DNA of 64,000 nt, taken from NCBI GenBank assembly GCA_036250195.1, contig JAVHZZ010000008.1:3591934-3655933 (forward strand), in the 5' to 3' direction. Positions 36,901 through 51,900 of the stretch are shown here, in pieces. The notes under the pieces were generated by a model that made no database searches, was not told the origin of the DNA, and saw only the letters and a list, made by a program, of their open reading frames with translations. The DNA comes from Mixophyes australis. Taxonomy: Eukaryota; Chordata; Amphibia; Anura; Limnodynastidae. Position numbers and translations under genes: made by a program. Positions within the stretch are counted from its first letter, which is position 1. The number at the start of each line of letters is the position of its first letter.

Positions 36901-39900
36901 TTGGAGGGAAGTGAGCCGGCTCATGTGCGAAGATATGAACCATCTGTCGGAGAATGGAACAAACACAAGCTGGATTACCAATATGCAAACTAAACGACAT
37001 CCACAATGTGTCCCTTATGTGGTATGGTTTGCTGTACAATCATACAAAGTATAGTATCTATTACCCAGAATGCTTGGAGCATAGAACACCACTGGTTTGA
37101 CTCGTTACTCAGTATCTATTGAGGCTCTTAATTGCCCATACAGAGGTTGGTATAGCACGGGATGAACCAGGTGCCCATGGCCATCCCCATAACTTGCAAA
37201 TAATAGTTATTATCAAACAGAAAATAAGTTGTGTGTCAAAATAAAATAAATGGAGTTAAAAATGCATAATTGGTCTTCCATTTAATGTTGAAAAGTGAAG
37301 TAAACAAGTAGAATCCCAAAGGCAGGACCTCAGGGATGTGACCAGGGGTTGTAAGAAATAATCAACATAAAAAGATAGATTGGCAGTCATAGAATTGATG
37401 CCGGAAATAATAGGAAGCCTAGGAGGTGAATTAAGTCATTTGTGAATTTTGGGGAGGTGATAAGTCGGGTGTGACTGGATCAGAAACTTCTATTCTTCCC
37501 TGGAAGTGACCCCATTCTGTACTGTTACATCCAAAAGTGTTTTGAAATCTAGTAAATACACCTGTGTAGGATTCCTATCTAGTCTTGTATCACTAAGCTG
37601 TCTGAGCGCTTCTTTCCGTATCTTGGATCACCGCCCACCCCCTTTGTCGGCTGGATTGAGGATCAATGTTGAACCAGACCTTAGTTCATTCAAAGCCGCC
37701 TTTTCGAAAATAGAAAAGGTTAATGTGGACTTTTGTTTGCTGCTTTAAATCTTCCATCATTACCTTATAAACGCACGCTATGCTGGTACGCTGTCTCTGT
37801 TGGATGTACATTCCTATGTATGTGCTAATTGTGACCCGATACATTTCTTAGAATTGTCTAACATCTGAACACTTTTATACTATCTTGATATTAAGATTCA
37901 TTTGTTGCATCATCGAATCGCTCTGCATAATAAAAGTTTGTAAGAATTAGTTGCCCAATACCAAAACATATTCTTCCATATATTGCTTTGGATCCAATTC
38001 AACGGTGCACTACATACATATTAAGTCTGGCCACATCTGTAATGGTTTTCTAATAATTTTTGAACATGTGGATTCTGGGATTATTACACATGTATGGATA
38101 TGTTTTAACCTTTTAATTATTGTGAACTTGATAAATTTGGATATGTTTTATTTCTACATATATATCTGATCATTGATTGACAGGTGAAGTGTTCATCGAG
38201 AGCCACAGAAGTAATTTGTTAGTTATCTCTTGTTATGTGGTTTTACATTACCAATTTTGTGGCTGCTGGTGCCATTTAATTATTTGGAATTCAAATTGAG
38301 CACCTTTAGGGTTTTTTTGTGTTTTCTATGCACTGTCCAAATGTGGGTGGAGGGGGGGGGGGGGGGGGGGGGGAAACTGAAGAGGAATCACTCCACCCAG
38401 TCCTAATCTTAATCAATACAGCAAAATAGGATCATTGGCATTTGCTCAGTGGGGTCACTCAGTGTCCTCACCTATCCACATTGAGGTCCCTGACCTACCT
38501 CCTCCCCACGCCCAGCACCCTGATCTACACTCACAAGCCCGCTCACTCTCCCCTGACCTATGTCCCTCCCCATCCCAATCAGCCTCCCCTGATCTACCAT
38601 CCTACCCCCGCTCAGTCCCCTGACCTACCCTTGCTCAGTCGCCTGAACTACCACCCTACCCCCGCTCAGTCCTCTGACCTACCTTGCTTACTCCCCTGTC
38701 CTTCTACCCTACCCCTGCTCAGTCCTCTGACCTACCGCCCTACCCCCATTCAGTCACCTGATCTACCCTTGCTCAGTCCCCTGACCTACCACCCTACCCC
38801 CGCTCAGTCACCTAACCTACCATCCTACCCCCGCTCAGTCCACTGACCTACCCTTTGCTCAGTTATGGATAAGACAGAGGGAACAGTCTATAATAAATCA
38901 GTAAGATCACCTGTGGAGCTTCTATCACCAAGATGCTCTGTGTCTCTTCAGCTGATCACATTTAACATAGATAAAACTACCCACCTGCCGTGTGAGATCA
39001 ATGGCGGAGGCCTGGGGAATCGTGCTGTACATCTGTCCCAACATCTCGCACAGCTGGGGGACCATGGGGGCAAAGTCATCCAGTAGCGTCTTCACAGACT
39101 TCTCAAATATGGCGCACACTGCCTGTGATAGAAACAGTCAAGAGGCTCAGGTGCTGGAGACACCAGGAGAAGTGAGGACAGCGACTGTTTATCTCATAGC
39201 ACCCTGCACTCACCTCTACAACCTGCGCATCGTTCAGCCAGGTGCTCAGAACCTTCCTGATCAGCTGGAAAACCTGCTGCAGAACCAGCACCACCTGCAG
39301 GAGACAGAGGGCATAACAATACCATGGGGTGATAATAGTCTGTACAGTATGTGTATATATTGCTGCAGAACCAGCACCACCTGCAGGAGACACAGCGCAT
39401 AATACCATGGGGTGATAATAGTCTGTACAGTATGTGTATATATTGCTGCAGAACCAGCACCACCTGCAGGAGACACAGCGCATAACAATACTATGGGGTG
39501 ATAACAGAGCTGTACAATACAATTATCTATCACTGCTTTCAAGATGATTCCCCACCTTCCAATAACTTTATGTTATATATGGTATAATAATAATGCAAAT
39601 GACAGGGTAAGATTACAGTCCGGGTCAGGGGACTCACCGGATTGGGTCCCTGCACCACCGGTAACTTCTTCACCTCTGCCGCTTCCCGGTCGTCGTCATG
39701 ACAACTGATGTCCAGCGTTGTGAACAGGTTGGAGAGGAGTCCGAGGATGTGGATTATCGCTAATTTATTGGAGGGATTTGGCTGCACAGAGAGGTGAGAA
39801 AACAAATTCCACAAGATGAAAAATCACCGTCCCAGTAGTTACTGGTACAAAGTGCCGCAGTCTTACTGGTTGCACCGTGACACATTGTATCAAGTTGTAA

Positions 39901-42900
39901 AAAAAAAAAAAGATCAGAAAAAGAAAAGAGAAATAGTGGGCGTGGTTATGCAGTAATAGTGGTAATTAGATGGCGTGGTTATACATTATCGGTAACGCAA
40001 TAGTGGGCATGGTTATGCGGTAGCGGTTATAGTGCTAATAGTAACATATCAGCAGCATTTTACACAAGTGTCACAAACTATAACAAACACATCTGACAAT
40101 ACAACAGGAAGGAGCTGGGGGCCACATCACTGCTATAAGGTCCGCACAGTAAAGGTAAATGGAGGATGTTTCACACTCGGGGGTCCATGAGAAAACCTTA
40201 AGTTAAATTAAAGTACAAAGCTGAATACATGGACACCTCAGTATGGTTTGAGCTCACCCGTCACATTATTACGTGCATAGTTTAGAGAGCGCCACGTACC
40301 GTTTCATCGGCCAGTTTCTCCAGCTGCTGTATGTACGGAGTGATGAGCGAGTGTAAGTTGCTGAGAATCTCCTCCACCTGCAGCGCAGACAGCAGGAACC
40401 CGAGCGCCTGCATCAGCCACATGCACTGGCTGGTCTGGAAGAGAACATCTGGCCCTTAGAGACCCCGAAAACAGCCCAACAAGAGCGTAACCCCCTCCCC
40501 TCCCAGACAATGACTTCATGTCAGTATTACCTTGTGGATCTGTTTCAGCAGCACTTCCTGGAACGAGAGGGGAAGGATTACACTAGGAAGCTTTCTGCTT
40601 TACATTAATCACCATATAGCAGGACTCTGAGAATGTTACAATGTTACCAGATCACTGCAGCAGGTTCACAAGAAGAGGAATGATCATTTACATTGTGACA
40701 ATTTACAAGTATAATGAATAACGTAACCCGCACTGTAGATTTAAAATCTGAAATTATACGGAGCGCAATAACGATTCTCACTAAGGTTGCATGACATGCT
40801 TGTGATCTACTTGTTTATTCTTTTGTTAACTTACTAGCACCTGATTGTATTGTGTCCTTTTTTCAATCTATTTTGAGTGGAAAGTTCCACTATTTAATAA
40901 AGATTAATTCTCTATCATAAAAAACAAACAAACAAACAAGAAAAACAAATATTGTCAGTTTCATGTATTTACCAGCTCAGCTAGAAAGACCAATGAGAGG
41001 ACAGCGTGACAGTTTCCCAATAATCTGGCAGCGTTTGAGTGTGATGCACATGACGAATGTGCTTCAAACGCGATGTTAATGAGCTTTAAACGTGACGACA
41101 AAGTGAAGGTTTTGTCTATCACTTTAACTAGCGTTCCTTTGAAGCACCCATGTGTGAGACGAAACAGAGCAGAGAGAGAATGACTAACTAGCTTTGCAAA
41201 ATGCACTGTGCAAATTGGTGGATTCATACATGGGGCAGAGCCAGTGATGTCACAGCAACTCAGATTACTGCATTCTAAGTTTTTGGACCTCTAGGAGAGT
41301 GCTGGGGGACTGTGAATTAATAAATGAATCCTGGAGTTTATTATACTCCCTTTTGGTTGGTTAGAACTATCAACCAATAAGATTCAAAACAGTTTAAATG
41401 ATTCGCCAATCAGAGAGGAGGTTCCCACCTCCCCTTGTGATTTTTGAGTCTTTTTTTTTTTTTTTTTTTTTAAATGCTCTCCACTTAATTATTTAGAATT
41501 GAAGGTATCACTTTTTAATAAATATTTAGATTAAAAGAGAACAGAAGGAGAGTAAAATCAATAGCACTTATATAACATATTAGAAACGCAGCACAAAAAA
41601 AACCCAGTTAAATAAATAGAAGCTTTTTATATCCCAAAAGATTTTATCAGAAAACACACAGCTCACTAGGTTTACAATCATAGAAATGTATCTATCCTTA
41701 GTCTTTGAAAAGATGGCAAATTGTTCATTTCATGGGGTTTTTTTAACTCAAAAAATTTTGGAGAAAGAAAATCTCTCTCTTTCTTTCTATTTGGATCAGA
41801 AACAACTAATTGCCAAGTGAAGAAAGATCATTTTCTCTTACACGAATTGTGGTACAAAATATCTTTATTTCCCGGCCTTCACAAAAATAAAAGTGTTTTT
41901 TGTCATTACACTGCGTTCCTCTGACATACAGATGTAATTACCTGCGACACCGCGACAATGTTGGCAGCATACGGAAGGAGATCATACTTGCACTCTCTGC
42001 AGATTTTCTTCAAGGTGGATACACTGGACACAGAGAGCTCAGGGTTCCCCAAAGCATGGAGGACCAAGGGTAACACTTTACTGATCATTACTGGGTGGTC
42101 TGCCAGCCATTCAGCCAATGCCCCTAATAACACACACAAAGAACATCACTTAATACCCAATATTATACTACAGTCCTTGATTTCATTAAACAGCTTAGTG
42201 TAAGATATATGGCCAACGACGACTGCCAAAACTCCAGTCTGGAGGGGTCAGTGGGTTTAACAGTCAAGTAAACAAGTAATAATATATGACCTATAAATAT
42301 TAAGGTCCCATTACAGATCACTGCACGGAGAGTAATGAAATACTAAAATATCTGTAAAATGTATTTTGTAGAAGGAGCTCAATGATCTGTGATTAGAATT
42401 AATATAATATTAATGCAGTGTTTCCCAAACCCTGTCCTCAGGCAGACCTAGCAGTCCAGGTTTTCCAGATGACATGTGAAATAATTATACCACCTGTGTA
42501 TCTGTCACAATGTATCAGTCAGTAATGATTAGACCTGTGCTCCATCAAGGAGACATGGAAAACCTGCACTGTGAGGACTGGATTTTGGAATCTCTGCATT
42601 AATCTATTGTTCTACACCAGTCATCGCTCACAGGATCAGAAGAACACCTCTAATTATCTACATATGGATGGCTGACCACCAACTCAATATTACCGAACCT
42701 GTGATCATTACACCTACATCTGGCCCAGAGACTGACATTTATATAACAGTAGATGAAACAGGGATAACATCTCTATTATCTGCATATAATAAAGGATAAC
42801 CTTTCACCTCTCCCACTTGCTGTGGCCAAAACCTATTCCTTTGTGTTCCATAATATTACAAAGTATTCCACTGCTGCCTGAAACCACCAAGAATAAATTC

Positions 42901-45900
42901 TCACGCATGCCCTCATCCTTTCACGTCTGGATTATTGCAATCTCAACAGGACGCAGCACTATTATGTGGATTCCATGGGACGGTTGGGAAAAACGAATAA
43001 ACGTGCAAAGTGAGGAAATAAATGTTCTTCTGGCTTCGTGTACATTGTGGAATTTATTCTGTATACAGTGAGGGAAATGATTAAACGCTACACCGTTCAC
43101 TCCAATGCTCAATGTAAACATTCCACTGATTTTAGGGCACAATGGGGATTACCAATGGTGGTATTCCCTCACAAGTAAATGGTAGTACAACAAGCCGCCT
43201 ATCTTCTTACCGATGGTGAACATGACAGTGTCGGCCAGCTGAACGTTATTGATGTTTATTCGTGGGAAGAGGCCGATGAGTCCAGGGACGACATCGGAAT
43301 AGTTGACATCAACGGTCTCCGCGATGGACTGGAAGCCGTACAGCAAAGCTTCGGTGTGCTGGAGACAACGAAGACTGTCATCAATACACGCTCCGAAGGT
43401 CTTTCAACGTTGACCACGGAACCATTTATGCCTTAAAAAGTGTTTTCAAAATACCTTCTAGACGCAGTGTCGGAAGATTTGTTACCATAATTTATACAGC
43501 AAACCTCACTTATAATTTGGCGATAGTTTCCCTTTAAAAACGGACATTACAGCCCCACATCACAGTATATATTTAAAGCCTCTTATAAGTACGGCAAATT
43601 AAAACCTCCCATAACGACATGCCGTCATCAAAACACGTCACCGCTGTCCCGGAGACCAGGGAAACTGACCTGCCAAGACGGGGGGTGCTCCGAAGAAGTC
43701 AGTAGGCGTCCAAGTTTATCATACAAGTTACTGAGAAGCTCCGCACCCAGCATTTCATACACATACATGAGCGTATCGGAGATATCCACTCTGCAAGGGA
43801 AGAAGAAACGAGGGATTGCTCCACATCCACAGATCAGGAAGCATAAAGAGCCCAGTCTCCATTTCTAAAATGCTGCATACAACTTATCATCATCAGTTAT
43901 TTATATAGCGCCACTGATTCCGCAGCGCTGTACAGAGAACTCACTCACATCAGTCCCTGCCCCATTGGAGCTTATCATAAAAAACATGACAAAAAGAACT
44001 TTCGTTTCCTCCGTTCCTACATGCCAGATTACCATATGTTACATAGTCCAGAGGATCAATAATGCAAAATGTTGTGCAGCGGAAACAAACTATACACGGA
44101 GCAGATTACACAGCTGCACTTGAACCTTTACAGCCGGTTAGAAGAGAACCAAACAGTGTTGGGGAATATCTTGAAGACCATACTCTTACAGGTGAACCCA
44201 TGGAGGACATAGCATCACGTCTTCTTGTTTGAACATGAATAACTATGATCAATCAAAACATAAATGAAACCGCTTTGATGCAAAAATCTAACAGGTCGCA
44301 ACTGCAGAAGTTCTTGGATTTTAAACATAACGCAGGAAACTTTCATTTATCACTAGACCGTCTCCGTACCTGTAGATTCGGAATTGTTCTTTCTCATCCG
44401 AGGACCAAGAAGCATATTCTTCATCTGCCGGAAACTGAGCCTTCTGGAGCAGAACCTCCACCAGCTGGAAATAGACCGGGCGGTAAATCTGCAGGTAGAC
44501 CGTCTGCTTCTCTGTATCGAAGGACAGGATGTCGTCCTAGGGAGAGAGGAACTGGTAAAAGGCGAGCTGTGGATTCTGCAAACACATCCAATACCAACAT
44601 CACACACTATTATTTACACACAGGTATATTTACAGACATTACCTTAGAAAATAAATACAATAGAGCATTTTATATCAGTCAAAACTAAAAATAGAAGCAG
44701 TAACGTTATTTCTTGGAGAGTATATGATTATCCTTTCCACAGCCATATTAGTGGACTTATAATATAAGTGATGTTAATCTATGTATAATGCCTTTATATA
44801 ATATCTGTATAAACAGTGAGTTCATCAGTGTTACTTATATATTATAAGGATTAACGCTCCGACTGATGCAAATTATTATGCATATTAGAAATCACCTATG
44901 TTTTGTCTGACAGCCCTGTGCTTTTATACGGTTACTGAACTCCTCGCTGACTCATAATACCCCCTTATTAGCGCACTATCCCATATATAATACAACTTTT
45001 ACAGCCTGAATAGCTTAAATTCAGACAAGTTCCAAAAACCTTCATATGTGAATTCTTCTTGTATGTCTCGGTTACATTTCTTGAATGGAGAGATCCTATC
45101 ATAACCATTGCTCATATTAGAGAATCTACAATCGGCGGCAGTCCCGTGTTTCATCATGTGATATTTTCAACAAATCACGTGACAAGTGGCCGTGGCTATA
45201 CATCGTGAGTCACACGTATCTATCCCCTGCGATTCTAGTAAAATAATGAGATGTAAAAGATCCCCCGTCTGGGGAAGACGGGCGACTGCAGACTGATGGG
45301 CGCACCTGCAGAGTGTACCAGAACGTCAATGTCAGAGAGCTGGTGGTCTCATTGACTGGATAATGTCCAGGTATCCCAGTGCAGAACATGATCATGTTAA
45401 CCAGGGCCAGGAAGCTTTGCCAGCGATCCACTTGATCCAAGAGAGCCCTGCAAGAGAATGAAAGTGACTGAGCATTCAGCTTTAGGTAAATTACTTATGA
45501 CATAATGATTTGTTATTACACAGAAAGGCAGGTAAACAGACAAGTACAACTCATCAGCCAGATTATAAAACGTAGAGTCTTCTATTATATACCGCACTAT
45601 GCGATACTGGTCTCTGACACTATATAATGCCTTATGTTGTCCACTTGTTTTCCATTATTCTATTCAAGCCACTCATTTAAACCTTTGAAGATTTAGGATT
45701 CTGTGCACCATTCCTCCCTGTATTCCCCATTACAGAATGAAGGTACTGTCCCCTACACTTCATTACACATGGCAGCTTTGATGAAGGGAATGGGACAGAG
45801 TGCTGGAGAGACGTATACTCCTATATGTAAACATGCTCTTATTAAGTATCAAATGTACTTCTCGAATACAAGTCCAATAGTGCGTTTACTTGTTCTCAGT

Positions 45901-48900
45901 GACCGCTTATTCTGGAAGCGTCTATCTCCATATAAATAGGAAACTTCTTTGGAAATAGAGGCGCTGACATCCTGGACATAAACTATGAACCTCACGATCA
46001 TGGAGCGTATAAGATCAGCACAGACGAGGATCACTGAGAGAACTCTGGAATACTGTATCGAAAATAGATCTTCCGGCAATGTTACAGAATTACAATTATC
46101 CATCACTCAATAGTGTTAAGAGTGAAATTCTTTAACCTGTTAGCAAAACCACATGGTCAGAGAATCTTAAACCAAGGATGTGAAGGGAAGGATGCAGACA
46201 GCTATGAAAGAGCTCTTCTGTCCACCCAAGAACCACTGCAGTAAATCTTAATGAAAGAATGGTCAGTCCTGAATCAGACTGTGCTGTTCTTCAGCTCTAT
46301 CTCGTACAGTTTGGTGACTTCACCAATACAACACCACCCAGTGTTCACGTCACGTGACCGGAACGTACCGAGAATGGTTCTCTCCCAGCGCAACTACGAT
46401 CCTGCAGATCCCATGGGAAGTCTCGATATCTCCGTTCTGTACGGCCTGGTGCAGCTGGTCTTGCAAATTGAGTGCCTCTGGGATCAGTTTCAGGAGGCTG
46501 TTCACATACCTAATGATGGAGAGAATATTTCACCAGGAAATACAAATAGGAAAGAAATCATACAACATAGATCATCATCATCATCTATATATTTATATAG
46601 CGCCACTAATTCCGCAGTGCTGTACAGAGAACTCATTCACATCAGTCCCTACCCTGGAGCTTACAATCTAAATCCCCTAACATACACACACACAGACCGA
46701 GAGAAACGAAGGGCAATTTAATATAATAACTGAGTGCGGGCACATCAGATGATTATGCCAGCTTTCCCCGATCACTGCAGAAAGACGAGAAGGAAAATCA
46801 TATTCTACCTTAAAAGTTTTACCAAATAATTATTTCTACAACCAAACCATGTGTGAACTACAATGTATATACTGTTAGTAAACACAATTCTATGAACAGG
46901 GACAGGTCTTGAACGGGTTTAATTTTGCAGTAGCATAACCTGAAGCTCCCGACATGGCAGTACGTCAAAATTTGTTACAGATTTATAAAGACTTTATAAA
47001 GCTATAATGACATAATCGAGTTGTCGAGTTTGTTGGAAGATTCACAGATAATTAATGATTTTCCAAATAAACAATACTGTTCTATCCAATAAAGAGAAGA
47101 AGCACAGGACACCCTATTACATACAATGTAATTTAACTGTGGTTTCGAATTTCATTTCAACTTAATCACTACAAACAATACTCTTGGCATACTCAGGCAT
47201 TTAAGTGCAAACATTTATTCATGGGCTAATTATTAGATAACGGACTAGAACACGCTGCTGGGCGTGTAGTCGTCACTGGGCGTGTAGACGTCACATACAC
47301 AGCTGTAGGCGAAATAACAAGTGGATCGTGATGTCATGAACCGACAGTGGAAGGAGCAGATCTGTATGCCTATGTGTAGGCAGCGGGTACAATTGCAGAA
47401 CCTAAATGGACTTTATAAAGGAAAATTATCCTGAAAACAATGTATAAATTGCTGGGGGTACTCCCAGCTCCGAGAGGCCATTGTATGTTTATGAGATACA
47501 GGTATTCAGTCATTGTACATGGTAAGTTGTCCTGTTGGGGCACTCTCTTTTGGGATGAATGTTGATACATCTTGACTGGGCAAGAAGAACAACCCCCCTC
47601 CCCCAATATGCCATCTCTCTAATCAGCGTTTATTTTCGTGTTATTCTTCACTATAACGTCATAAAAACTACACAATGATAATGGGTAATTATAATCAGAT
47701 GGAGAAGGCATTAATTCTCTCTATATAACCTGCAATGTCAGGGAGGAGGGGTGGCATGTCACCTAATGTTTTGTCTGAGGAACAAGCTGAAGCAGGGGTC
47801 TCTATAGCCCTTCTTGTCCTTCCTGTGACATTGCCCCCGACGTTTTTAGTATGCTCAGCTTATAGCTAACCGAGCGTTCATGCGAACAAGTCTCCCAGCA
47901 GCCACTGCTCTGGTGTCTAGGAGCTGCGATGCACCATGCATGCACCAATCCCTGCAATAACACTATCAGACATCCAGCAGTAAATAGGTTAATTACGCTA
48001 CATTCCCCAGATGTGGAGGAAAATACAGCAGCTCAGAGCTGCAATTAAATCCCTTTATTATTACTGGTGTGAACAGGGGAGGGAGTGAGAGGATAAGGGG
48101 TTGCTAAGCAACTGGAGGGTTTAGCAGCCAATCAGAGAGCCGGGTGCAGACACGATGGGTACCAATTCCCAGGGATGGCTGAGGCTGCTGCTAGATCACA
48201 GCACCTTCCCCCAATACCACACACCTTCATATGGTGCAATAATGCTAACGCAGGGAATAACAGGGGGGGGCTAGCCAGCATGCATGTGCACTGACAGGGA
48301 CCTCAGAGCAGGAACATGAGGGGGAGATCTATTCAGCCATTATACCAATATTATCTGTGTACACTGATGGGGAGGAAACAGGACAGTCACAGAATGGGGG
48401 GGAAGTGCATGCTCTACGCAGCTATAATTTGCACTGACAGGGTCCTCCGAGCAGGGACCTGGGGGGCCGGGGATATATGCAGACATTATATGAAGACAAT
48501 CTGTTCATACTGGTGGGGAGGAAGCAGAGAAGACACATAATGGGGGGGTGCAGGGTCTATCCAGCTAACACGTCCACTGACAGGGTAAGGGTTCCATCAC
48601 AATGTCTGTAATTTACAGGGAGCCCCAGGCAGGGACCCTGAGAACAGAATACATACACAGATATACACGCACACAATTTACACTACTGGCTCTTACACGT
48701 CCATCCATGGCCTTATCTGTGAGGAGTTTGTATGTTCTCCCCGTGTTTGTGTAATTTTCCTCTGGGTGCTCCAGTTATCTCCCACACGCCAAAAACATAC
48801 TAGTAGGTTAATTGGCTGCTAACAAATTGATGCTAGTCTGTCTGTGTATCTGTGTCTGTCTGTATGTTAGGGAATTTAGACTGTAAGCTCCAAAGGGACA

Positions 48901-51900
48901 GGGACTGATGTGAGCGAGTTCTCTGTACAGCGCTGCGGAATTAGTGGCACTATAGAAATAAATGATGATGATCTTGCAACTCTTACTTGTCTGTTGCCCT
49001 TGGACACACAACACAAAATTCTGCACTCTGTGTACGCAGCAGTACAACTTTGTATCCAGCGATGGAGAATATAAATAGCTGTTCGGTAAATATAAAATCC
49101 TGTGAAAAACCATAGATGAATAAAAAAAAACAGCAGGAAGGAATGCATCAGCCAATAGCATTGACTGAAGGTGGGAAACGTATTTACTAAATTTACCAAA
49201 ATAACATCCCCCTAAATCATTGTTGCAAAACTCTGAATCTGCGCGATGACACTTTAAATGCATGAAGCATATTCTAGTTTATCACTTACAGTATATAGAA
49301 ACTGAGGTCTGACTCGGCTGCCACTCAATGACTGAGAACAACTAGTTAGACATTATATTGCAGAACTGAAAAGAAGGGAAACTTGAAAGTGTTGATGAAA
49401 CAGACTAACTATAAAATATAAATAGAGAGCACCAATCTCTTCCGAGAAATGTACGTCTGATGCTATTTATATTGAATAATAGTAATTCCAGACAGAACCT
49501 GTGACGACTGCCAACTGCGTTCCAGTAACCAGGAAACATTTCATTGCACTGTAAATAGCTCCAGTTAGATGTGGTATCCAAATATTGTATTATGGAGACC
49601 TCACCTTCTGAAGGATATTGTTTAAACTGGTGTGAAGTACAAAGATAATGCTATAAAAACCTCAGATTAATATTTACAGCTTAGAGAAAAAAGGTGACGT
49701 GTGGGACATGACAAACATCTAAGCACATAAAGGGGGGGGGGGGGTATTGTCTAAAATTTAAGTTAAGCTCTATGACATGTCCAGAACGGGTGGGGTGAAG
49801 CTGGAGTTATAAACTATTGTTATACTGAAGGAGCAATGGGTGCTTAAAAACAAAAGTTCAAAAAATAATGTAAAACAAATGTAGAGAGTATAGACCATAA
49901 ACAAGCACAATGGGCAGAGCATATGGTGAACAAGCTTCTCCGTTCCGATAATCTATGTGTATAGAAAATTTAAAGGTAGAATTACAAAACCTTACATCAT
50001 GTGGACGGTGTTTTTCTGCATGAATGGGCTCTGCGCATTAGCAAAGAAGCAATTGTTTGTAAAATATATATAATCTAGAACAGTACTAGCGATTCCCGAC
50101 AACTAAACTGACAATTAAACTGGTGCCTTGAGTCTGCTTTACATCTTGAAAACCTCACGACACAAACACACATTTGGTTGCTGCCTAAAACGCCTCTCTA
50201 CCACCATGCCAACAAACAGACGAGGAATGTAGAAGACAGAATCTATTGCGCCTTTTCCAAAGCGCGCACGTTTCCGAATACTATGAAGTATAAATGTAAA
50301 AGAATTAAATAAATTAACTGTAGAAAACAGCACTATTGAAGCATAAATAACAGGAGAATGAATCAATGCGGCGTGGAGTCTGACCTTTGTGCGTCAGGCT
50401 GCGAGATGGTGTTTACCAAGGCCTCCACCGCCGAGTCAAACAGTTCAGGGTTCCGCAGAGCGGAGAACGCGGCCAGTGTCAGCCCCTCGCACTCCATCAG
50501 CGGGATGCCCAGCTGCGCCCAGCTTGAAAAGCATTTCAACACTTTCTGCTTGACAAAACCCGGGGAGTCACTCTGCTGTAACAGCTGCCGCAGCAGGGGA
50601 AAGACACAGGCGCACTCTTGGGCCAGGCAGCTGCGTACTTGTCCTTTGCGATAAGGCGGAAGGCGACTGGTCTGGAACTCCTCTGGCAATACAGTCAACA
50701 ACTCCAGAAGTGCCAGACAGCGAGCTCCGCAATCAGCCTGCCCGACCTCTGTCTGAAACACCCTAACCATGTCCGGAACCGCATGCGGCCACGTGTCAGG
50801 CATCATGTTAAGCGCCAGAGAAGCCAATGCCACGCAGAGCCGGGTGAGCACAATCTTGGAGCCGCTGGCAAAGGCGGAGATCTGTGTAAAGAGTTGTGAC
50901 TTGAGGGTCTCATACTGGTCCGAGGGTATATCCCCCCAGTAGCGGGATATCTTGATGTGGAGGGCGCTAGCCCCAAAGTACTGGATTTCTGGCACTTTGC
51001 CGCCGTTCAGAAGCTGCCAGCTGAACTGCCAAGCCTGTGGGGAAACCTGGGCCTGCATCAACCACTTCTGAGCCAGATTCTTGTTGTCTATGTTGGGATC
51101 GTAGTATAACTGGTGGAGAGCCTAGGGAAAGAGAAACGCGTAGTGAAGCAGGAAACAGTCATAACTCTAGTAATCTCTACTGAATACAGATAAGAGATTG
51201 ACAAAATACAATTTAAAACTCCCTTCAAACATGTCCCCTATCACACACAGATCTATATTTGTATAAAGAGTTGAGGAACTTTTTAGAGAAATTCTTTCTA
51301 TACGAATGAAATGAGACCGCACAACCCGTCAATTATAAACCAGGGTAAATACGGTGGTCAGAAGAGCCTAGCTGGAATGGGGAGGTATCTTCCAGGTTAC
51401 TGCAATCCTTAAACTAAAATGGAATTCTGTTATATATGCACACAGTGTGTATTATATATATTTTTTGAAGTCTTCCTGCAATTTGCATTATTCACAGGAA
51501 GTTCCACCAATATCTCAAACATCCTCAGTTCTGATAAGCAGCAGAAACATTCAGATATAAATGTGGATTTTGGTGAACTCTTATTTAAGCTACTTTGTGT
51601 ATTCGGTTTAGTGGTCCTTTAAGGATTTTAAAGTCTGAAATATCTAATGCTTCCAAGAGGAGTTTTCTCTCAGACCCCACCCTGCCTGTTGTCAGATACT
51701 TTAGCTGGAGATCCTAAAAATAACCCAAGTGATCTGGCACATAGCATTAGTGTACATTGAGTAATAAGACGTATTGATTTTCCAGTGAGAGCATCTTAGC
51801 CCTCTCACTTCCCTACTCTGTTTGTATGTTCATACACACACCAGGAAGATCCTATCATCGGGGTCACCCAGCTGCTGTAGTGCCGGGAGCGCTGGGCAAT

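Larger units (their letters stand above)
46510..50384 (-). other. ipo13: ipo13 intron 2 (3.88 kb)
   Basis: Holds two family-A tails, a G run at about 49732-49743 and G-rich sequence near 48260-48560. Nothing in it looks like a separate gene. Confidence 0.6.

Noticed and set aside
38442..38846. 134-codon Pro/Ser/Leu-rich plus-strand frame
   Set aside because: It is the translation of a minisatellite whose unit length happens to keep a frame open.
39100..39540. Alternative long minus-strand frames around exon 12
   Set aside because: They arise from the tandem copies of the acceptor region and do not continue into exon 13 in frame.
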